From: Treponema sp.
GTDB lineage: Bacteria > Spirochaetota > Spirochaetia > Treponematales > Treponemataceae
Length of the DNA: 45,706 bases
Assembly (NCBI GenBank): GCA_018385415.1
Contig: JAHAZA010000037.1
Span: 1-45,706 of the forward strand
Direction: 5' to 3'
Shown: positions 17,681 through 25,919 of the stretch, in pieces
Layout: every line of letters begins with the position of its first letter
How positions within the stretch are numbered: position 1 is the stretch's first letter
Translations under genes and position numbers: made by a program
The notes under the pieces: generated by a model
Databases searched by the model: none
What the model saw: only the letters and a program-made list of their open reading frames with translations
What the model was told of the DNA's origin: nothing

Positions 17681-18163
17681 ATGAAGACAGATATTAATAG
17701 AATTTTGATTTACGTCCTTATTGGAATCGGTGGTATCATATTCTTTTTTACAGTCCTTGGATTTATTTCTGGTAAAGCCAGCTGTCATCATATAAGACAC
17801 TCTGATCCTGCAGGAATCAGTGAAATTAATGGTGCTGGCGAAAATCTTGCAGAATTCAAAGATTTGGGAACTGTAAGAGCAGTAACAAAGGCAGAAGGTG
17901 ATGTGTCAACTGGAGTAAGTCTTGCAGTTGCCCCATGGTTTGCTTATGAAAAAACAGATTCAGCTTTTAAAGAAGAGCTTGCCTATAAAAAACAGGGACT
18001 AAAGTCTATATTCATTCAATATTTTGCAGGACATACTCAGAAGGAATTGTTCTCAATCGGCGAAAAGCAGGTAAAAGAAGACCTGCTTCAATTGGTTAAT
18101 AACAGTCTTGAAATGGGAAAGATGAAAGCAATTTATTTCGATGAATATATTTTTTTTGACTGA
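17681..18163 (+). CDS. FliL-domain membrane protein
   Basis: A 160-aa protein with one N-terminal membrane helix (about residues 9-32, ILIYVLIGIGGIIFFFTVL) and a periplasmic domain that ends like FliL: FSIGEKQVKEDLLQLVNNSL then GKMKAIYFDEYIFF. FliL sits at the flagellar motor beside the stator and influences torque or stator recruitment. The gene is not in a flagellar operon, so it may be a FliL paralogue rather than the canonical gene. The start is ATG 17681 with GGGAGGAATTAAT immediately upstream; an in-frame ATG five codons earlier overlaps that ribosome-binding site. It follows the terminator of the M23 gene and so is transcribed separately. Confidence 0.72.
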   Translation: MKTDINRILIYVLIGIGGIIFFFTVLGFISGKASCHHIRHSDPAGISEINGAGENLAEFKDLGTVRAVTKAEGDVSTGVSLAVAPWFAYEKTDSAFKEELAYKKQGLKSIFIQYFAGHTQKELFSIGEKQVKEDLLQLVNNSLEMGKMKAIYFDEYIFFD

Positions 18164-18203
18164 TATACAAGAAATATAATTATTGAAAAAAAATAATTTT
18201 TAT

Positions 18204-18232
18204 TGCAACCTATATGCATAAGTGGTGTCTAA
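18204..18232 (+). promoter_or_regulatory. Putative ECF sigma promoter (autoregulatory)
   Basis: TGCAACC (18204-18210), 16 nt, GTCTAA (18227-18232). ECF/sigma-E promoters typically have an AAC motif at -35 and GTCTAA or CGTC at -10. It lies just before the operon that encodes an ECF sigma factor and its anti-sigma. GGGGGA at 18254-18259 is the ribosome-binding site of the first gene. Confidence 0.6.
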
Positions 18233-18265
18233 TAAAGTAACCGGCACTTTAATGGGGGATTTATT

Positions 18266-18634
18266 ATGGGAAATACAATTTTTACTTCTGAAACAGCACA
18301 GGTTATTATTTCAATCATTCCGATTGTAGGAATAGCTATCGGAGGAATTGTTGTATTTTTCTATATTCTCTGGCACCACCACGAAGTAAAGCTTCGTATT
18401 ACCAACGGAAATTACAAAACTCGTCCATTTGACTTGCAGACATTTTCATTATTGACAGGCCTTCTGTTAACAGCAATTGGCTTTATGTTGACTTTACTGT
18501 TTGCAATTGTTGAAAAAGGATTCAGTTATGTTCTTCTTGGAGGATTAATTCCACTTGCTATTGGTGTGAGCCTCTTAATTTTTTATAAAGTTAATCCTGC
18601 ATTTAAAGTGAAAGATGATAAATCAGAGAACTGA
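18266..18634 (+). CDS. Small membrane protein in ECF sigma operon
   Basis: A 122-aa protein with three predicted membrane helices: about residues 12-35 (VIISIIPIVGIAIGGIVVFF), 60-83 and 88-107. Between the first two is a polar loop with WHHHEVKLRI. I do not recognise a named family. It is first in an operon with the sigma factor and anti-sigma factor; its 3' end overlaps the sigma gene by 20 bp, so expression is coupled. A role in sensing envelope stress upstream of the anti-sigma is possible but is inference only. GGGGGA precedes the ATG at 7 bases. Confidence 0.7.
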   Translation: MGNTIFTSETAQVIISIIPIVGIAIGGIVVFFYILWHHHEVKLRITNGNYKTRPFDLQTFSLLTGLLLTAIGFMLTLLFAIVEKGFSYVLLGGLIPLAIGVSLLIFYKVNPAFKVKDDKSEN

Positions 18635-19193
18635 TATTGAGCATATTGCAGCTTATAAAAGGGACTCTGAGCTTGTAAAAACAACTCTCGAAGGCGACAG
18701 CAAATCTTTTGCCCGTCTTATGACTCTATATAAAAAAAGAGTTATGGCCTTGGGAATGAGTTTTTTCAAGAACACTGCAGATACAGAAGATTTTGTTCAG
18801 GAAGTATTCTTAAAAGCGTATACAAAGCTTAATACATTCCGGGGCGAATCTATGTTCTCAACCTGGCTGACTCGTATTGCATACAATACTGCCATTAATT
18901 CCATCAACCGGCGGAATGAATATGTTCCTCTTGCTGACGAAAGTCTTTTGGAAAATCCTGCAGATACTCCAGAAGAAGCGCAGATTAGAAGAGTTACTGC
19001 TGAAGTAATCAGGGAGTCTGTAAAAGAACTGCCTGAACAATATGGGATTTGTCTTGATATGTATTTTTTCTATGACTTATCTCATGCTGAAATTAGTAAG
19101 ATTACCGGTTTACCTGTTAATACCATTAAATCTCACATTTTCAGGGCTAAGCAGATTTTAAGAGATAAATTAGTTGAACGAGGTATTGCATGA
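18615..19193 (+). CDS. ECF-type RNA polymerase sigma factor (sigma-24/RpoE-like)
   Basis: A 192-aa group 4 sigma factor with sigma2 and sigma4 only. Sigma2 (about residues 25-95) has LMTLYKKRVMALGMSFF, DTEDFVQEVFLKAY and FSTWLTRIAYNTAINSINRR. Sigma4 (about 135-188) has VKELPEQYGICLDMYFF and the helix-turn-helix SHAEISKITGLPVNTIKSHI. It overlaps the preceding membrane-protein gene by 20 bp and the next gene by ATGA (4 bp), so all three are translationally coupled. The product is probably held inactive by the downstream ZAS anti-sigma factor and may drive its own promoter at 18204-18232. The signal sensed is unknown. Confidence 0.93.
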   Translation: MINQRTDIEHIAAYKRDSELVKTTLEGDSKSFARLMTLYKKRVMALGMSFFKNTADTEDFVQEVFLKAYTKLNTFRGESMFSTWLTRIAYNTAINSINRRNEYVPLADESLLENPADTPEEAQIRRVTAEVIRESVKELPEQYGICLDMYFFYDLSHAEISKITGLPVNTIKSHIFRAKQILRDKLVERGIA

Positions 19194-19672
19194 ATTTTTT
19201 AACAGATTGCAGCGAAGTAATGAATAATTATCTTTCTCTTGATAAAGGTGAAAGAGTTCCATTAGGTGTGACTTTGCATCTGATTACTTGTAAGGAATGT
19301 CGCAATCAGGTTAGAGCATTAAAAAGAGCTGAAAAAATTGCAAGGGCTCCACTTGAAATTCCTGTTGCAATGGATGATTTTTCTATTGAAGCTGTAATGG
19401 CTAAAATTGCTCCTAACTATAACTCGACAAAAAATCCGATTTCTATTGCAAAATGGATTGTTGGAGGAATCGCAATGATTCTTTTTATGCTGACATTCGG
19501 ATTGAGTAATTACTGTACAGCAAATAAAACTGTAATGATTACTTTCTATACATTATTTGCCGGATGTGTTACAGCATATTGCGCAATGTTCATTGGAACA
19601 AATATGGATTTCTTTGTTAAGTTAATGGAAACAAAAAAGGAACCTGATGATACTGTAAAAACTTCTTTGTAA
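19190..19672 (+). CDS. ZAS-type anti-sigma factor, membrane-bound
   Basis: A 160-aa protein. The N-terminal 45 residues contain the zinc-binding anti-sigma motif H30-x3-C34-x2-C37 (HLITCKEC) with an extra Cys7 in the position of the upstream ligand. Two membrane helices follow (about 85-107 and 115-137). This is the classical layout of anti-sigma factors that bind ECF sigma factors and release them on a thiol or envelope signal. It overlaps the sigma gene by 4 bp. The end is only 3 bp from the convergent hflX stop and no terminator is visible between them. Confidence 0.85.
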   Translation: MNFLTDCSEVMNNYLSLDKGERVPLGVTLHLITCKECRNQVRALKRAEKIARAPLEIPVAMDDFSIEAVMAKIAPNYNSTKNPISIAKWIVGGIAMILFMLTFGLSNYCTANKTVMITFYTLFAGCVTAYCAMFIGTNMDFFVKLMETKKEPDDTVKTSL

Positions 19673-19675
19673 AAC

Positions 19676-20830
19676 TTATTCTGATATTTTTTTATAAATA
19701 GCAGCTTTTAATTCTGCCAGTCCCTGACCGTCTTTCGTAGATACTTTGACGTGCTCAGGGAATTTTTTTTCTATGCGGGCAAGATAGAACTGACTGGTTT
19801 CATCACTTTCATCAGAATCAGTATATGCGTCAATTTTATTCAAAACTATAATACAGTTGTTTGTATCTGCGTTAATTTCCTCTAATACCTGAAGGATTGT
19901 CTCGTAATGAAGCAAAACATTAGGATCGGAACTGTCCAGGACAATTAGTAATAAGTCTGCATATGCAACTTCTTCAAGAGTAGAGTGAAAAGCATTTACA
20001 AGGAAATGAGGAAGGTTTGAGATAAATCCTACAGTATCTGTCAGAAGAATTTCCTTTCCTTTTACGATGTTTCCTGACGAAAAATCCTGTATATTCTGAT
20101 AATCAGGATTCTCGAGAAACAGCTTTCGTGTCAAAGGATCCAGAGTTGCAAATAATTTATTTTCTACAAAGGCATCCGAATTAGTCAGGGCGTTCAAAAG
20201 CGATGATTTACCGGCATTTGTGTAACCGCACAAAGCAACATTCTTTACATTTGACCTGTCGCGGCGCTTACGTTGAACATTACGGTTTTGAACGACTTTT
20301 TCAAGTTCTTTACGTACACGGAAAATTCTGTCGCGAACGCCGCGACGATCCAGTTCAAGCTGCTTTTCACCACTTCCTTTTGAGCCGTAATTTCCACCTC
20401 GCTGTCGTGCAAAATCACCATACATATGTCTTAAGCGTGGAAGTGAATATTCCAACTGGTCAAGTTCAACTTGTAAAACGGCTTCTTTTGTCTGAGCTCT
20501 TTGTGCAAAAATGCGTAAAATTACTTCCTGTCGGTCAAAAACAGGAAAGCCACAGAGTTTTTCCCAGTTACGCTGTTTTGTTGGATCAAGTTCATAATCC
20601 ATAATGATACAGTCGGCTTTTATTGCTTTAGCATGGGCACAGATCTGCTGTGCTTTGCCAGTTCCCATACCAAAGGCCGGCTGCATATCTATCTTATTCA
20701 GAACGATGCAGTCTGCAACTTCCATACCAAGAGTATATACGAGACCTTTTAATTCTATAAGATTATCCAGTGGATTACCAACAAGGAGTGCTTTTGTCTT
20801 TCTCTGTTCTTCTTCAAGTAATTCAATCAT
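19676..20830 (-). CDS. hflX: GTPase HflX, ribosome-splitting factor
   Basis: A 384-aa GTPase. HflX splits stalled or hibernating 70S ribosomes after heat or other stress. The N-terminal HflX domain ends with ALLVGNPL..., QLEYSLPRLRHMYGDFARQ and the glycine-rich GSGEKQLELDRR. The G domain has ALCGYTNAGKSSLLNALT (G1), FATLDPLTR (G2), LTDTVGFISNLPHFLV (G3) and VLNKID (G4). ATG 20830 has no Shine-Dalgarno sequence; a TATAAT box ends eight bases upstream, so the message looks leaderless. Convergent with the anti-sigma gene. Confidence 0.96.
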   Translation of the reverse strand: MIELLEEEQRKTKALLVGNPLDNLIELKGLVYTLGMEVADCIVLNKIDMQPAFGMGTGKAQQICAHAKAIKADCIIMDYELDPTKQRNWEKLCGFPVFDRQEVILRIFAQRAQTKEAVLQVELDQLEYSLPRLRHMYGDFARQRGGNYGSKGSGEKQLELDRRGVRDRIFRVRKELEKVVQNRNVQRKRRDRSNVKNVALCGYTNAGKSSLLNALTNSDAFVENKLFATLDPLTRKLFLENPDYQNIQDFSSGNIVKGKEILLTDTVGFISNLPHFLVNAFHSTLEEVAYADLLLIVLDSSDPNVLLHYETILQVLEEINADTNNCIIVLNKIDAYTDSDESDETSQFYLARIEKKFPEHVKVSTKDGQGLAELKAAIYKKISE

Positions 20831-20838
20831 TCAAGAAA

Positions 20839-20867
20839 ATTATACACGGAATATAATCTTTTGAAAA
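20839..20867 (-). promoter_or_regulatory. Promoter of hflX
   Basis: On the minus strand: TTTTCA (20867-20862), 17-nt spacer, TATAAT (20844-20839), and the start codon eight bases further on. Confidence 0.65.
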
Positions 20868-20912
20868 TCCTTGAAAAATATGTAAAAAAATGTGAATTTG
20901 TAGAAGAAATAC

Positions 20913-20920
20913 GCCGATAA
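20913..20920 (+). promoter_or_regulatory. Sigma-28-like -10 element
   Basis: An exact GCCGATAA lies 62 bases upstream of the GTG at 20983. The -35 region is weak: the best candidate is TGAATTTG, 12 nt upstream, with 5 of 8 matches. Regarded as tentative. Confidence 0.35.
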
Positions 20921-20982
20921 TTTAATATGATAAAGAGGGGTATCTTTAAATAAAATTTTTTACTCCGGTTTGAGGAAATAAC

Positions 20983-23481
20983 GTGACTTCAGGTCAAAAA
21001 ACAGCTGTCAGCTTGTTAATTTCAGTAGTTCTCTTTGCTGCCTTCGTAGTAGCTGCCTTTACAGGATTATTCTCTGTAATTGATGCACGCTTTTACGAGC
21101 CTGGAAAAATTTCTCAAATTCAGAAACATCTTGATACTGTAAGTGAAAATTTCAATGAATACATTGAAACTTTGGAATCAAGATTCGGTAAAAATGAAAA
21201 TTCCTTTTTAAAGCAGACTTGTGTTCAGTCCTATATCGAAAATCAACCATCAGATGAAGTTGTACGTGAACGTTCTAAATTGTCTGGAGATTTGTTTAGT
21301 CAGACCCCAGGACTTTTAGGAATGCGTCTAATTGATAAAAACGGTTCAAGTGTCCATTTTAGTACATTCAGTTCAGATGTATTGAATAGAACTTCAGAAA
21401 TTGTTTCGTTTAAAAATTATACAGATGCAATTACGCTTACTGGTGAAAAAGAAATTCCCTTTGAAAAAATAAGTTCTCCAGATTCATATGGAACAAATGG
21501 TGTTGTCTGCAAAACTGTTTTTGATGGAAGAGATAACAGGATAATTCTTTCATTCCCTTACTATGACAGTTATAAAGCATATCGAGGTACATTTGTTTTT
21601 TATGTGAATGCAAATGACTTTAACAGAGTTCTTCTCTCAAAAAAAATAATTACTTTTGGTGACACTGGTAGTCTTGTGTCTGGATTAAATTTTGAAGAAG
21701 AAAAAAAAGAAACTGAATATAAAAGTGGATTTGTATTTGGAATTCCGGCAATTGGCAAAAAAATCTTCGAACAAGAAATACTTTCTCGTTGGGAAAAAGG
21801 TTTGTTTGCACCAGAGAAAATTGTATATAAATCTTCTGAAGATAGTTTTGCAATTCAGGAATATGATGCAGCAATTGAAAATAAAAAAAGTGACAATAAT
21901 TACTGGGTATTAGTTTCAAGTACAAAAACTGATTTCGGATATATTGGTGGTATTTATCCTGATGAAATGTTTGCAATGCCAGATGCAGTAAAGATTCTGT
22001 TGTTGATTTGTATTTTTGTAACTTTGTTCCTTGTTGTATTCCTTGCTGTAAATCTTAAACAGGATGATATGGTTGTTATCCGTGAAAGAATCAGAAGACT
22101 TCAGCTTGGTATTGTAAGTGAATATCTTAAGAAAAAAGAAAATGTTGACTGGCAGGTGGTATCAGGAAAAATTGCGGAACGCCGTCAAGATGTTACATTA
22201 GAGATTATCAGAAGCCTTGGACGAAAAGCTAAAAAGCATGATAAAGAAGTGAATGAGCTTATTAATAGAAGCTGGGATGAGCTTCTTGCTGCAATGAGTG
22301 TTCAGGTCAGAAAAGAAAATAATGAAAATGGTCTGACAAATGCTGCAGAAATAAAGAGCATGCTTGAAGAACTTCTTTCTTCAGGAAATATTAAAGTTCA
22401 GACAGTTGGTTCTGATGTAAATGTAATGCCAGTTACTGTAAAGCCTTCAAAATCAGTACCGGTAACAGAACAGGTACAAGAACTGGATAAAGTAGAAAAG
22501 GCTGAAGCAGTTGAAGAACTTGAAGAAGTAGAAGAGGCTGAAGCAGTTGAAGAACTTGAAGAAGTAGAAGATGCTGAAGCAGTTGAAGAACTTGAAGAAG
22601 TAGAAGATGCTGAAGCAGTTGAAGAACTTGAAGAAGTAGAAGATGCTGAAGCAGTTGAAGAACTTGAAGAAGTAGAAAATGCTGAAGCAGTTGAAGAAAT
22701 TGAAACAGCTGATCTTACTTCTATGGAAACTGTCGATATTGATGAGTTCCATGATACTTCCAAGAGTGAAAAACATAATCCGGAAATGGAAATTGAATCT
22801 CCTGCTGATGTTGAAATCCTTAACAGAAAGGCATGTGATATTCAGACTGTTTATGATTGCGAAGATGATAACCTGATTGATAACTTCAATGTATGTAATC
22901 CAGATTTCTCTGGTCTTGATACATTGGATTTTAATGATGAAGGTAATACAAATATTACTCAGACAGACGAAAAACCTGCAATTATTGAAGAAGAAGTTTC
23001 TCTTGATGAATTTGGTATTGAAAACTCAAAAGAACAGTATGACTTTGAAGAAGAAATAGGTTTTGGTTCTGTTGAAAATCCAAACAGTAAGAAATCTGAA
23101 GAAACTGTTCAGTTTAATGTAGAACCTGAAATATTGGATTTTAAGAGCCTTGATAAAAAGGTAGAAGTTAAAAGAAATCGTGGCAAAAAATCTGGCACTA
23201 AAATAGATGATTCTAAATATGGTGTAAAGAATATTCAGAATCAGGTTCAGGCAGCAAACCAGGATGATGATATTGTTGAATTAAGTTCATGTGATGTAGA
23301 TATTCCATTTACATTAACACAGTTTGGAACGACAACAACAGCTCCTGAAGAACTGAAACCTTATGTTAATGTAATACATGAAGATGAATCAGGAATGTAT
23401 GTAATTAAAACGGATGGAGCTGATCTTGAACCACAAAATCTTGATTTTAAGAATCTTGTTGATTCAGTGCTTAGAAAATAA
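20983..23481 (+). CDS. Large two-TM protein with acidic 12-residue repeats
   Basis: An 832-aa protein of unknown function. Topology: membrane helix 1 (about residues 10-32, LLISVVLFAAFVVAAFTGLF), an extracytoplasmic domain of about 300 residues (about 33-335), membrane helix 2 (about 338-360, VKILLLICIFVTLFLVVFL), and a long cytoplasmic tail. The layout resembles Cache-type sensors, but no HAMP, kinase or MCP signalling domain follows. The tail holds a basic helical part with RERIRRLQLGIVSEYLKKKE, then six 12-residue repeats of EEVEDAEAVEEL type (residues 502-573), then an acidic, low-complexity region with DFNDEG and LDEFGIE motifs. GTG start supported by GAGGAAATAAC. A GCCGATAA lies upstream. 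Confidence 0.72.
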   Translation: MTSGQKTAVSLLISVVLFAAFVVAAFTGLFSVIDARFYEPGKISQIQKHLDTVSENFNEYIETLESRFGKNENSFLKQTCVQSYIENQPSDEVVRERSKLSGDLFSQTPGLLGMRLIDKNGSSVHFSTFSSDVLNRTSEIVSFKNYTDAITLTGEKEIPFEKISSPDSYGTNGVVCKTVFDGRDNRIILSFPYYDSYKAYRGTFVFYVNANDFNRVLLSKKIITFGDTGSLVSGLNFEEEKKETEYKSGFVFGIPAIGKKIFEQEILSRWEKGLFAPEKIVYKSSEDSFAIQEYDAAIENKKSDNNYWVLVSSTKTDFGYIGGIYPDEMFAMPDAVKILLLICIFVTLFLVVFLAVNLKQDDMVVIRERIRRLQLGIVSEYLKKKENVDWQVVSGKIAERRQDVTLEIIRSLGRKAKKHDKEVNELINRSWDELLAAMSVQVRKENNENGLTNAAEIKSMLEELLSSGNIKVQTVGSDVNVMPVTVKPSKSVPVTEQVQELDKVEKAEAVEELEEVEEAEAVEELEEVEDAEAVEELEEVEDAEAVEELEEVEDAEAVEELEEVENAEAVEEIETADLTSMETVDIDEFHDTSKSEKHNPEMEIESPADVEILNRKACDIQTVYDCEDDNLIDNFNVCNPDFSGLDTLDFNDEGNTNITQTDEKPAIIEEEVSLDEFGIENSKEQYDFEEEIGFGSVENPNSKKSEETVQFNVEPEILDFKSLDKKVEVKRNRGKKSGTKIDDSKYGVKNIQNQVQAANQDDDIVELSSCDVDIPFTLTQFGTTTTAPEELKPYVNVIHEDESGMYVIKTDGADLEPQNLDFKNLVDSVLRK
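22486..22701 (+). repeat. In-frame 36-bp tandem repeat, six copies
   Basis: Six head-to-tail copies of a 36-bp unit encode DKVEKAEAVEEL, EEVEEAEAVEEL, EEVEDAEAVEEL three times, and EEVENAEAVEEI. The middle three copies encode identical residues and the outer ones differ at a few positions, as expected of an array growing by slippage or unequal crossover. The unit keeps the reading frame. Confidence 0.97.
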
Positions 23482-23519
23482 AAAAGGACTTCAAAATTGT
23501 GAAGTGTGAAGTCCTTTTT
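23481..23519. terminator. Bidirectional intrinsic terminator
   Basis: A 12-bp perfect stem, AAAAAGGACTTC (23481-23492) and GAAGTCCTTTTT (23508-23519), has an A run on the left and a T run on the right. It can end both the plus-strand gene at 20983-23481, whose stop codon touches it, and the minus-strand rnf operon that ends at 23532. Confidence 0.92.
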
Positions 23520-23531
23520 ATTGTTTATTAA

Positions 23532-25055
23532 TTATTTCTGAGTGAAACAATTCTGCATTAAAGTAACAAACAGGTAAATATGCTTGTAAACATCTGTTCC
23601 TAATTGTTTAATAGGATGATCGGAAAACTTATCAAGTTCCTTCCAGTTAATAATAAGTACACCTTTTGGTTTTGCATAATCTTCAATAAGAGGTTTTAAT
23701 ACTTTTGCAATAGTAACCAGGTTTCTTGTTGCATCAAGACAGATGTTTTTTGCTTCTTCGTTACAGTCATTAAGAAGAGTTGCAATAATTCCTCTTGCAT
23801 CACGATCACGTTCTGCACGTGGCATGTGAGTTTTTAACTTAATTCCAATTTCACCGTCTTCTGCCATTTTGTCATCAAACTTATTGATGATCTCTGTAGA
23901 TTCAAGAAGTGCATTGTATGCATTTGACATAGGAGTAGATAAAGTCTGAGAACTCCATGTACCACGAATAAGAACAAGATCAGCGAATTCGCGAAGATCT
24001 TTTTTTATATAATCAAGAAGAAAGGCTTTGTAATAGTTAATTGGACCGGCATAAAGATACTTGCCAAGACTTTTTCGTTCAAATGGAGCACTGGCCTGTT
24101 CAGTGTAGTTTCTGAGGCGTACAACATCAGTTGTTCCAAAAATCTGATTCAGGTAATTATCGATTTGAGAAGATTTCTGAGCAGCTGCAAGTTGTGCGAG
24201 TGTACTTTCTGCTTCCTGTCGTATTTTATCAAGATATGCATCAACGATTGGTTCATCTTTGATTTCATAATCTGTAAAATAGTCAGGATCCTTTGACATT
24301 AATTTAAGCATGTAATCAAAGGTTAGAGAAGAGACAATTGATTTAAGCTTTGCAACAATTTTATTCCAGACTGCAGGATTGATAGGTTCTGATCCTCTTG
24401 TTGTTTTAAACATCTTCATCATATCCGACCAATCTGAATATTCAACAACTGGTTTTACAACACACATAAAGTCTTTAAGATCTTCGACTAAATATTCTGC
24501 ATTGATTTTTTCAAACTTTGGAATATATGTAAACTCGTTTTCTTTTAATGATGAATCAAATTTCTTCAGCATAAAGAAAAAGTCATAAGTACAGAAGGAT
24601 TTATAAATTAAAAGCTTTTTGTAAGTTAATTCAATGCTTGTGATTTTATCACTATCAAATGCACTTAAAAATTTTTTGAGTTCCTCTTTAGTAGCTGCAG
24701 AAATTTGTTCAACAGAAATAGTCTGTGCTTTTGCCAGAATTGACTCTTTTGAGAGCGAGTCTGCAATCTGATGCTGTTCATCACTAAGAGCATTGTTTAC
24801 TACCATGTATTTTAAAGCGTTTGGATTTTCAATTGAATTGAAAAGTGCTTTTGAAGGAGCAATTGCTTTATAGATTTCATAAAACAGTTTTGCCATATTT
24901 GGTAAGACTTCATCATTTTTATAAAAATGGTATTTTGTTTTAGACAGGTCTTTTGCAATTGCTTTTAATTTCTTTTTTTTATTAGCCTCTGGATCATTTG
25001 ATGAAAAGAGTGATGAGAAGAGTTTTGTAAAAAAGTTTCCTTTTGAATTTGACAT
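23532..25055 (-). CDS. Conserved spirochaete protein of unknown function (DUF5312-like)
   Basis: A 507-aa, mostly alpha-helical soluble protein with no signal peptide or membrane segment. It starts MSNSKGNFFTKLFSSLF, continues with a lysine-rich stretch and long helices, and has a conserved-looking centre FERKSLGKYLYAGPINYYKAFLLD and a late MPRAERDRDARGIIATLL region. I recall similar long helical proteins annotated as DUF5312 in Treponema, but cannot confirm this from sequence. It follows rnfB by 45 bp with no terminator between, so it is probably the last gene of the rnf transcript. A link to Rnf function is only suggested by the operon. Confidence 0.6.
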   Translation of the reverse strand: MSNSKGNFFTKLFSSLFSSNDPEANKKKKLKAIAKDLSKTKYHFYKNDEVLPNMAKLFYEIYKAIAPSKALFNSIENPNALKYMVVNNALSDEQHQIADSLSKESILAKAQTISVEQISAATKEELKKFLSAFDSDKITSIELTYKKLLIYKSFCTYDFFFMLKKFDSSLKENEFTYIPKFEKINAEYLVEDLKDFMCVVKPVVEYSDWSDMMKMFKTTRGSEPINPAVWNKIVAKLKSIVSSLTFDYMLKLMSKDPDYFTDYEIKDEPIVDAYLDKIRQEAESTLAQLAAAQKSSQIDNYLNQIFGTTDVVRLRNYTEQASAPFERKSLGKYLYAGPINYYKAFLLDYIKKDLREFADLVLIRGTWSSQTLSTPMSNAYNALLESTEIINKFDDKMAEDGEIGIKLKTHMPRAERDRDARGIIATLLNDCNEEAKNICLDATRNLVTIAKVLKPLIEDYAKPKGVLIINWKELDKFSDHPIKQLGTDVYKHIYLFVTLMQNCFTQK

Positions 25056-25100
25056 GGTTAAAATTTCCGATATATTAGTTTGATGTCAAGCACAGCTTGA

Positions 25101-25907
25101 TTATTTTACATTTTCCAAAAGTACGAGAACCTTTGTTGGACATCCTGTTACACATTCACCGCAAGATGTACATTTTGTGTAATCAATAACAGGAACTCCA
25201 TTAACAAGTTTTAGTGCATCAAAAGTACATGATCTTTCACATTTACCACATTTAATACAACCGCTTTTACATTTTTTTATAATGCTTGGCTTATCTGTAG
25301 AACGGTTTGAACAAAGGGCAAATGCACCTTTTGATTCTGCTGGAATCAAATTAAGCAGCTTGTTTGGACAAACTGAAACACACTTTGAACATCCAGTACA
25401 TTTTTTATAATCAATTACAGGTAAACCATTGTCGCCCATTTTAATTGCATCAAATGTACATGATTTAACACAGTCACCAAAACCGATACAACCAAAGCTG
25501 CACATCTTTGTTCCGTTAATAGAAATTTTTGCAGCAGCACAGGATTTAAGACCATTGTATGTACCACGGTCTTTTGCACATTCTTTTGTACCGTGACAAG
25601 CAAGTATACTTACTTTTGCCTGTGCTTCAACTGTTACTCCTAAAACTTCACCGATTGCTTTTGCGCAGCTTGGGCCACCTGCAGTACATCCGTTAGGCTC
25701 AGCTCTTCCTTCTGCTACAGCCTTTGCAAAATCATCACAACCTGCAAAGCCACATCCACCACAGTTACCGCCAGAAAGACATGCTCTGATTTTTGCAACC
25801 TTTTCATCAACAGGAACAAAGAATACTCTCTGGAAAATTCCCAGCATTAAACCAAGTATAAGTGCAATTCCAAATGAAATAAGTACTGTAAAAATAATAG
25901 TCCACAT
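25101..25907 (-). CDS. rnfB: Rnf electron transport complex subunit RnfB
   Basis: Iron-sulphur subunit that takes electrons from ferredoxin into the Rnf complex. 268 aa. The N-terminus is a membrane anchor (about residues 2-28). It is followed by the RnfB-specific 4Fe4S site GGNCGGCGFAGCDDFAKAV, with its fourth Cys in NGC or PSC further on. The rest has further cysteine-rich ferredoxin-type motifs, including MCSFGCIGFGDCVKSC, CTGCSKCVSVCP, CKSGCIKCGKCERSC and CTSCGECVTGCP, for a multi-cluster wire. Last Rnf gene, 12 bp after rnfA. Confidence 0.97.
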   Translation of the reverse strand: MWTIIFTVLISFGIALILGLMLGIFQRVFFVPVDEKVAKIRACLSGGNCGGCGFAGCDDFAKAVAEGRAEPNGCTAGGPSCAKAIGEVLGVTVEAQAKVSILACHGTKECAKDRGTYNGLKSCAAAKISINGTKMCSFGCIGFGDCVKSCTFDAIKMGDNGLPVIDYKKCTGCSKCVSVCPNKLLNLIPAESKGAFALCSNRSTDKPSIIKKCKSGCIKCGKCERSCTFDALKLVNGVPVIDYTKCTSCGECVTGCPTKVLVLLENVK

Positions 25908-25919
25908 ATAAGAAACCGC

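Noticed and set aside
22398..22776. Open minus-strand frames rich in Ser/Ala/Thr or Phe
   Set aside because: They are mirror images of the 36-bp repeat, which has no stop in several frames; no ribosome-binding site or coding signal.
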